DNA of 19,108 nt from Chitinophaga pinensis (lineage in GTDB: Bacteria; Planctomycetota; Phycisphaerae; Phycisphaerales; SM1A02), in assembly GCA_943329105.2 (NCBI GenBank), contig CALQCP020000019.1, positions 1 to 19,108 of the forward strand. Reading direction: 5' to 3'. The notes beneath the pieces are model-generated. The model saw only the letters and a program-made list of their open reading frames with translations. It made no database searches and had not been told where the DNA came from. Position numbers and translations under genes: made by a program. This document shows positions 14,758 through 19,108 of the stretch, piece by piece (the stretch's first letter is position 1; each line of letters opens with the position of its first letter).

Positions 14758-15849
14758 CAACAGCACCACCTGGTCGGCGTCTACGGTGAGCGCTACCGGC
14801 TCTCCACGGCGCGAGAGATTCCGCGGATTCAGTTCGAATACCTTGATATTCACGCCGCTGCAATCAACGCTGTGTTGGGCCACCTCACCCAGGTAAGTGG
14901 TCTCCACAACGACACCGCGGAGGGCGGGGCGATCAGCGGCGATCTGTGTCTGGGGATGCATCCGCAGTGACTCAGGGCGAACGCTTGCAACCAAAGTCGC
15001 GGATGCAGGGTAATCGCTACCGGTAGTTGTTTCCAGCAGGCCAGCGCGGGTCTTCACTATGTGCGGAGTATGAGTGGCGGAACTTTCGACCGTTGCATCA
15101 AGGAAGTTGGTTTCACCCAAGAACTCCGCTACGAATCGATTGCAGGGCCGCTCATACATTTCACGCGGTCCGCCAACTTGCTCGATGCGACCTTCGCGAA
15201 GAACCACCATCTTGTCGGCAAGACTCAGGCTCTCTTTCTGATCATGTGTCACGTAGATGGCGGTGACGCGCAGGTCATCCACGATGCGGCGAATTTCTCC
15301 CCGCATTTCGAGGCGCAATTTGGCGTCAAGATTGGATAGCGGCTCGTCAAGCAGCAGCACATCAGGCTTGTAAACAATGGCGCGCGCAAGTGCAACGCGT
15401 TGTTGTTGTCCACCGGAAAGTTGATTCGGCTTACGATCGGCGTAGGCGTGCATGCGAACCATCTCCAGCGCCTCGCCAACACGTTTGCGCATTTCGGCTG
15501 CTGGCACCTTCCGAACCTCAAGCCCAAACGCAACATTCTGCGCAACGGTCATATGTGGCCACAGTGCATAACTCTGAAACACCATGCCGCAGTCCCGCTT
15601 CTCCGCAGAGATATGCGTGATATCACGGTCTCCAAAGCGAATGACTCCAGCACTCGGCTCAAGAAAGCCAGCAATCATGCGCAGGATGGTGGTCTTGCCG
15701 CACCCGGATGGACCCAGCAGAAACGTGAGACCGCCCTTGGGGGCTTCCATGGTCACACTGTCGACAGCGACGGTCGGTCCATAGGCCTTGCGGATATTTT
15801 CAAGAGTTACAGAAATCACAGAGCGAGCACGATACCCACTCGGAAACAT
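14749..15849 (-). CDS. ABC transporter ATP-binding protein (CUT1 / iron-spermidine type, with TOBE domain)
   Basis: A 366-residue ATPase subunit of an importer for sugars, iron or polyamines. Walker A is GPSGCGKT (46-53), the Q-loop is in VFQSYALWPHMTV (90-102), the signature is LSGGQQQR (144-151), Walker B is VLLLDEP (164-170) and the switch histidine is H202 in YVTHDQKE. After about residue 240 a C-terminal TOBE-type beta domain follows (ETNFLDATV, ASVRPESLRMHP, VVVETTYLGEVAQH). No permease or binding-protein gene is adjacent, so it is an orphan here and its substrate is unknown; it may serve several transporters, as MsmX-type ATPases do. The ATG at 15849 is taken, but GTG at 15819 gives a more family-like N-terminus (ISVTLENIRKAYG). 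It diverges from the DUF721 gene by 26 bases. Confidence 0.9.
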   Translation of the reverse strand: MFPSGYRARSVISVTLENIRKAYGPTVAVDSVTMEAPKGGLTFLLGPSGCGKTTILRMIAGFLEPSAGVIRFGDRDITHISAEKRDCGMVFQSYALWPHMTVAQNVAFGLEVRKVPAAEMRKRVGEALEMVRMHAYADRKPNQLSGGQQQRVALARAIVYKPDVLLLDEPLSNLDAKLRLEMRGEIRRIVDDLRVTAIYVTHDQKESLSLADKMVVLREGRIEQVGGPREMYERPCNRFVAEFLGETNFLDATVESSATHTPHIVKTRAGLLETTTGSDYPASATLVASVRPESLRMHPQTQIAADRPALRGVVVETTYLGEVAQHSVDCSGVNIKVFELNPRNLSRRGEPVALTVDADQVVLLER

Positions 15850-15875
15850 GCACCTACAAACTACGATCCACTTTC
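15850..15875. promoter_or_regulatory. Candidate bidirectional promoter for the ABC ATPase and DUF721 genes
   Basis: The divergent ATGs are 26 bases apart. Plus-strand TACGAT (15862-15867) ends 8 bases before the DUF721 ATG. Minus-strand TAGTTT (15863-15858) ends 8 bases before the ABC ATG. The two hexamers share the TA at 15862-15863, exactly as in the pcp/lemA gap. Neither side has a usable Shine-Dalgarno or a -35 box. If the ABC gene starts at GTG 15819 instead, its leader would be about 30 bases. Confidence 0.4.
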
Positions 15876-16355
15876 ATGGCGAAGCGGTCGACAAATTCAA
15901 AGGGCGCAACGGGTTCTGGCGGCGAGACGCTGCCAGCCCGCGTGGGCGCGGCGCCAGCGGAAGCGAGCAAATCGTCCGCACCGCTTGACCCATCCATTCT
16001 GCGAACCCAGCGCATGTGTGAGCGACGCGCGTTCCGTGATAAGGATGTCTCGATCAGCCGCATGGTTGGTGATATCGCGCGCCAAGCAAAGCGTGATGTG
16101 GAGCGAAGCGGCAGCGCTGCTGAAGCATGGCGCGTGGCGATGCCGGCACAATTGATTGACGAAACTTGGATCGAGTCCGTCAGCCCGATGCAGATAGTGG
16201 TGGGGGTCAGCAGTTCCCCGGCGTCATTTGCTGTGGACCGCGCGCTTCGTGCTGGAGCGCTCACTGAGCTTCGCCGGTTAATGCAGATTCCTGGTCTACG
16301 CGTCAAGATCCGCTTGGGGCGTTCGCCTTCATCACTTGGTCCACGGGAGTCGTGA
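15876..16355 (+). CDS. DUF721 family protein (DciA-like)
   Basis: A 159-residue protein whose C-terminal half matches the DUF721/DciA outline: AWRVAMPAQLIDETWIESV, then a beta segment MQIVVGVSSSPASFAVDRAL, then LTELRRLMQIPGLRVKIRLG. DciA proteins load the replicative helicase in bacteria without DnaC or DnaI; some family members have other or unknown roles. The N-terminal 45 residues are Gly/Ala/Ser/Lys-rich and disordered, unlike the compact start of typical DciA. The region 46-80 is basic and helical. The ATG at 15876 has no Shine-Dalgarno. The 3' end overlaps the convergent thioesterase gene by 53 bases. The family call is from pattern recognition and is moderately sure; a helicase-loader function is inference. 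Confidence 0.65.
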   Translation: MAKRSTNSKGATGSGGETLPARVGAAPAEASKSSAPLDPSILRTQRMCERRAFRDKDVSISRMVGDIARQAKRDVERSGSAAEAWRVAMPAQLIDETWIESVSPMQIVVGVSSSPASFAVDRALRAGALTELRRLMQIPGLRVKIRLGRSPSSLGPRES

Positions 16356-16725
16356 GTACACCATCCGGAATGGCCTGAGCTCGACCGTTTCGGTCGATGC
16401 AGGCAAGCGTTGTTGCGCCCGCCACCAGTAGCACGTCATCGCGCCAAATTTCATAAGTGTGTTCCACCTTTACTGCACCAACACGAGCCAAGGTGGTACG
16501 GAGCTGCACCACCTCGTCATAGCGGGCGGGCTGCTTGTAGACCACTTCAAGCTTGACGACCGCCAGCAGCATGTTCTGCGCTTCCATGTCGCGGTAAGTG
16601 CGTCCGGTAGACCTCAGAAGTTCAGTGCGTCCCATCTCAAACCACACTGGATAGACGGTGTGATGAACCACGCCCATGGGGTCACACTCACAGTACCGGA
16701 CACGGATGTCAATGGAGCCTTGCAC
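16303..16725 (-). CDS. Acyl-CoA thioesterase, YbgC/4-hydroxybenzoyl-CoA thioesterase type (hotdog fold)
   Basis: A hotdog-fold thioesterase of about 140 residues that hydrolyses acyl-CoA thioesters. The signature RVRYCECDPMGVVHHTVYP followed by WFEMGRTELLR is the YbgC/4HBT motif, with the catalytic Asp in CDPMG. Further parts (VVKLEVVYKQPARYDEVV, VEHTYEIWRDD, GATTLACIDRNGRAQAIP) follow the usual fold. The start is uncertain. The open frame runs to 16881, deep inside mnmE. I take GTG at 16725, seven residues before RVRY, which gives the family's usual length; TTG at 16782, overlapping the mnmE stop by 11 bases, is the alternative. No start has a Shine-Dalgarno. It follows mnmE on the same strand and overlaps the DUF721 gene end by 53 bases. 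In many bacteria ybgC lies with tol-pal genes; not here. Confidence 0.85.
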   Translation of the reverse strand: MQGSIDIRVRYCECDPMGVVHHTVYPVWFEMGRTELLRSTGRTYRDMEAQNMLLAVVKLEVVYKQPARYDEVVQLRTTLARVGAVKVEHTYEIWRDDVLLVAGATTLACIDRNGRAQAIPDGVLTTPVDQVMKANAPSGS

Positions 16726-16771
16726 GCGCGGGAGGGTACTGTGCGGAAGCGTTGCGGCGGGCGCAGGAAGC

Positions 16772-18130
16772 TCACTTTCCAATACAGAAACTCGAGAACA
16801 GCCGCCCCAAGACGTCGTCGGGCGGGATGGCGCCAGACACTTCGCCAAGTCGGTCGAGCGCGGTACGCAGTGCGGCGGCAACGAGTTCTGGCGCGTCGAT
16901 GGTCAGCATGTCGTCGAGTGAATCAGCCGCTTCCTGCAGCAGTGCAACGCGCGCCACACCAAGTGTGAATTCATGGGCATTGCGCGGGGCGCGCGTGCTG
17001 ATGGTTCGGGCAATGGCTACGCGGAGTTCGGCAATTCCAATACCAGTATGGGCACTGGTGGAAATGACGTCAGCGGCAGCAGTGGTGCTTGCTGTGCCAG
17101 GTGTATCGCACTTGGTTCGAACATTGAGGATTAGCGCGTGTGCACCATCGATGAACGGTGATTCATAAGCACGGGCGACCGGATCGTGTTTACTTGGTTG
17201 GCACACAAGAATGATGTCCGCACGATTGATCGCATCACGAGCGCGCGCTTGCATCAGAACATCGACATCATGAATTGCATCGTCAAGGCCTGGTGCGTCC
17301 ACCAAGATCACTTCAATACCACCTGGCAACAAACATGCGTGTTCAATGGCATCGCGCGTTGTTCCGCGGTGTGCACTTTCGACCACGCGTGTGTGCTGTA
17401 GCAACGAATTGAAGAGGGAACTCTTACCAGCGTTTGGTGCACCAGTAAGTACCACGCGTGCGGCGCGTTGTGCTGATTCTGCGCCGGCGGACATGGCACA
17501 GCGAGCGCGAATTCTGTCGCGCACAGAGCGCACGCGGTCCTCCAGTGCAGGGCGCGCAATGGCCACCACATCTTCTTGATCGGTAAAGTCAATACCGGCT
17601 TCAACGAGTGCCAATAGCGTGGCGATTTCATCTGTATCACGGGCTGAGGACTGCTCTGCGGTGTTGGCTTGAAGCATCGATGCCGCCGCAAGTTGTGCAT
17701 CAGTTTCAGCCATGATTACTGCAGCGATTCGCTCCGCGGACGCGATCGGCATACGACCCGACAAGACCGCACGCACGCTGAATTCGCCGGGGTGCGCGCG
17801 CCGCGCTGCCCCAGCAGAGTGCGCGATCACGGCAGTCATGATTCGTTCAAGTACGAATGGATTTCCAACAGTGTGAATCTCGGCGCAGTCTTCGCCGGTG
17901 GCGCTTGCTGGACCGGGCATGACCATGGCGAGCGCTGGTATGGATGGGTCACGTAAGCGCACCACATGTACGCCGCGCACACGCGCACGAACCGCCATGC
18001 TGCCAGGACAGTCTGGATCCATGGCGTTCCACAACGCTCGGCACGCTTCGTTACCACTGGCACGAACAATCCCGCGCATCGCACTTCCTGGAGGGCTTGC
18101 GACCGCGAGGATGACGCTTTGGTTGTCCAT
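16772..18130 (-). CDS. mnmE: tRNA uridine-5-carboxymethylaminomethyl modification GTPase MnmE
   Basis: A 452-residue MnmE (TrmE/ThdF) that, with MnmG, installs the cmnm5 group on U34 of certain tRNAs in the cytoplasm. The N-terminal tetrahydrofolate-binding domain begins ILAVASPPGSAMRGIVRASG. The helical domain carries an inserted GTPase with G1 GAPNAGKS (230-237), G2 GTTRD (256-260) and G3 DAPG (278-281). The C-terminal FCIGK with the conserved cysteine (C449) is intact. G4 is unusual: T339-K340-C341-D342 where NKxD is expected. D290 stands at the position of the E. coli potassium-dependent catalytic Glu282 (G3 alignment). Length is normal. The ATG at 18130 has no clear Shine-Dalgarno; a palindrome GTGATCAGATCAC is 3 bases upstream. 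It is downstream of yidC, as in the conserved origin-region cluster, but without an intervening jag gene. The GTPase looks functional but is not canonical. Confidence 0.92.
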   Translation of the reverse strand: MDNQSVILAVASPPGSAMRGIVRASGNEACRALWNAMDPDCPGSMAVRARVRGVHVVRLRDPSIPALAMVMPGPASATGEDCAEIHTVGNPFVLERIMTAVIAHSAGAARRAHPGEFSVRAVLSGRMPIASAERIAAVIMAETDAQLAAASMLQANTAEQSSARDTDEIATLLALVEAGIDFTDQEDVVAIARPALEDRVRSVRDRIRARCAMSAGAESAQRAARVVLTGAPNAGKSSLFNSLLQHTRVVESAHRGTTRDAIEHACLLPGGIEVILVDAPGLDDAIHDVDVLMQARARDAINRADIILVCQPSKHDPVARAYESPFIDGAHALILNVRTKCDTPGTASTTAAADVISTSAHTGIGIAELRVAIARTISTRAPRNAHEFTLGVARVALLQEAADSLDDMLTIDAPELVAAALRTALDRLGEVSGAIPPDDVLGRLFSSFCIGK

Positions 18131-18133
18131 GCC

Positions 18134-18146
18134 GTGATCAGATCAC
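18134..18146. promoter_or_regulatory. Perfect 13-base palindrome just before mnmE
   Basis: GTGATC A GATCAC lies three bases upstream of the mnmE ATG (18130). It falls partly in the first unit of the 19-base repeat. It may be an operator or a small leader hairpin; a chance palindrome of this size in a repetitive stretch is also plausible. Confidence 0.3.
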
Positions 18147-18269
18147 TTGTTGTGGATCCACTTGCTTGTGGCAGAGCCGTTTACCTGCCGAGGATCCGTT
18201 CACCCTTCGCGGATGGGCCTATCTATCGCGCATCCATGTACTTATCGCCGATCCATTTACTTATCACGG
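18137..18269 (-). repeat. Seven degenerate 19-base tandem repeats between mnmE and yidC
   Basis: Seven consecutive 19-base windows from 18137 line up in register, e.g. 18194 ATCCGTTCACCCTTCGCGG, 18232 ATCCATGTACTTATCGCCG and 18251 ATCCATTTACTTATCACGG. The two rightmost units match at 16 of 19 positions; older units drop to 11-13. Unit 7 contains the last codons and stop of yidC (R-D-K-stop, TAA at 18257-18259 read on the minus strand), and a partial eighth unit (18270-18288) lies inside yidC. The array fills the space between the two genes. Confidence 0.75.
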
Positions 18270-19108
18270 AACTTTTTACTTGGCGCCTTGGTGACACTCG
18301 CCTGCGACCGCTTCTGTGCCTTCTGTTGCACATCTTGCGCGCGCTTCATGGCGCTGCTGTAGGCCTTCTGTAACCAGCCATTCTTCGCAGTTTGTGGCTT
18401 ACTAAAGTCCATCTTGGCAACTTCAGCTTTCACGCGGATACTTTCATAGATACCAACGAGCGTACTGGTGGCGATGTACAAGGTGAGACCACTCGGCGCG
18501 GTATAGAGCATGACCGGGAAGAGGATGACCATCATCCACTTCATCATCTTCTGCTGTTGCTCTTGTTCGGGCGTCTGTGTCGCCGTGGGCGGCGGGGTCA
18601 TGTACTTCTGCTGAATGAAGAAGACCACGCCCATTAAGATAGGGATCAGGTTGATCGAGTTGACCTTGGCGATATACAGATTGACTTCAAACGGCAGCGA
18701 GATGAAGCGGTCTTGCGCGCTCAGGTCGCTCAAGAATGGCCAGCCACCCATCTTCTGGAAGATGCCAAAGAACGCTGGCTGTTGACGTAGTTCGAATGCA
18801 AAATACAGGACGGCATAGAGGGCGATCCAAATCGGCATCTGCAAGAACGTTGGAACCATGCCACCAGCGCAACCAAGCGGATTCACGCCCTTTTCGCGGT
18901 ACAGGCGAATGGTCTCTTCTTGCAGCTTCTTTGGATCTTCTTTGTAACGCTTCTGCAGTAGATCGATTTCTGGCTTGATGGAAGCCATTTGCTTGGTCAC
19001 GCGTTGCATGGAGATCTGCGAACGTCGCGTGAGTGGGTGCAGCAAACCGCGCACCACAACTACCAGTGCGATGATGGCCAAGCCCCAGTCAAAGACCACG
19101 TAGTTGTG
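18257..19108 (-). CDS. yidC: Membrane protein insertase YidC (partial; N-terminus beyond the right edge)
   Basis: The C-terminal 283 residues of a YidC/Oxa1/Alb3-type insertase, which helps membrane proteins enter and fold in the inner membrane. The frame stays open past 19108, so the start and any periplasmic domain are outside. The conserved core is present: NYVVFDWGLAIIALVVVVRG, with the hydrophilic-groove arginine in VVVVRGLLHPL; then a cytoplasmic coiled helical hairpin (SQISMQRVTKQM to KLQEETIRLYREKGVNPLGC); and four further hydrophobic segments, including PTFLQMPIWIALYAVLYFAF, INLIPILMGVVFFIQQKYM and MMKWMMVILFPVMLYTAPSG. The basic C-terminal tail (KKFRDK) could contact the ribosome. 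Its last codons are embedded in the 19-base repeat. mnmE follows 126 bases downstream on the same strand. Confidence 0.95.
   Translation of the reverse strand, partial: HNYVVFDWGLAIIALVVVVRGLLHPLTRRSQISMQRVTKQMASIKPEIDLLQKRYKEDPKKLQEETIRLYREKGVNPLGCAGGMVPTFLQMPIWIALYAVLYFAFELRQQPAFFGIFQKMGGWPFLSDLSAQDRFISLPFEVNLYIAKVNSINLIPILMGVVFFIQQKYMTPPPTATQTPEQEQQQKMMKWMMVILFPVMLYTAPSGLTLYIATSTLVGIYESIRVKAEVAKMDFSKPQTAKNGWLQKAYSSAMKRAQDVQQKAQKRSQASVTKAPSKKFRDK

Noticed and set aside
15400..16155. 251-residue plus-strand open frame
   Set aside because: It is opposite the ABC ATPase and out of frame with the DUF721 gene; composition is unlike a protein.
16726..16881. ATG start for the thioesterase at 16881
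   Set aside because: It would overlap mnmE by 110 bases and add about 50 residues not found in this family.
18137..18269. CRISPR-like array between yidC and mnmE
   Set aside because: Units are contiguous, 19 bases, degenerate and have no spacers; no cas genes are present.
1..19108. Defence island, prophage or mobile element
   Set aside because: No transposase, integrase, nuclease, toxin or phage genes; the macro-domain gene alone is not enough to propose one.

Overview
The window is an ordinary-looking, gene-dense bacterial chromosome segment of moderate-to-high GC (roughly 55-60% by eye). It holds 16 well-supported protein genes, one partial gene at the right edge, and one probable gene tail at the left edge. 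I see no rRNA, tRNA, CRISPR array, insertion sequence, phage gene or integrase. A planctomycete of the Phycisphaerae type is my best guess at the source. The reasons are the LemA/M48 pair with a long C-terminal extension, a secreted GH29 fucosidase with an added beta domain, a DUF721 (DciA-like) protein with an unusual N-terminus, and short membrane-anchored beta proteins. This is an inference from gene character only.

Left part, plus strand (1-6747): pyruvate dehydrogenase E1-beta and E2 (pdhB-pdhC); a UDP-sugar dehydrogenase for cell-surface polysaccharide; an MBL-fold hydrolase; two short tandem membrane-anchored proteins that look like diverged paralogs; and deoC, whose start lies 3 bases after the second small gene. 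The minus-strand crotonase-family gene overlaps the deoC end by 14 bases.

Middle (6734-11720): the crotonase gene and pcp (pyroglutamyl peptidase) lie on the minus strand. Between them are 245 bases with three perfect inverted repeats and a consensus -35 box. pcp is divergent, by only 25 bases, from a lemA-M48 metallopeptidase pair. That pair converges, 6 bases apart, on a macro-domain protein.

Right part (11733-19108), mostly minus strand: a macro-domain gene preceded by a hairpin, an unrecognised 298-residue protein, a secreted alpha-L-fucosidase, an orphan CUT1/Fe-type ABC ATPase, a thioesterase, mnmE and the 3' part of yidC. A plus-strand DUF721 (DciA-like) gene lies 26 bases from the ABC gene and overlaps the thioesterase end by 53 bases. 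yidC-mnmE is a remnant of the widely conserved origin-proximal cluster. The two are separated by seven degenerate 19-base tandem repeats that look derived from the yidC 3' end.

Few genes here form one obvious pathway. What stands out is architecture: very tight divergent and convergent junctions, no recognisable intrinsic terminators, Shine-Dalgarno sequences mainly on genes inside operons, and -10-like elements 6-8 bases before the ATG of several first genes that lack a Shine-Dalgarno. This suggests leaderless and bidirectional promoters. I do not see a defence system or other clearly new multi-gene system. The best candidates for new biology are the bidirectional promoters, the palindrome-rich crotonase promoter, the yidC-derived repeat, the unrecognised 298-residue protein and the paired small membrane proteins.
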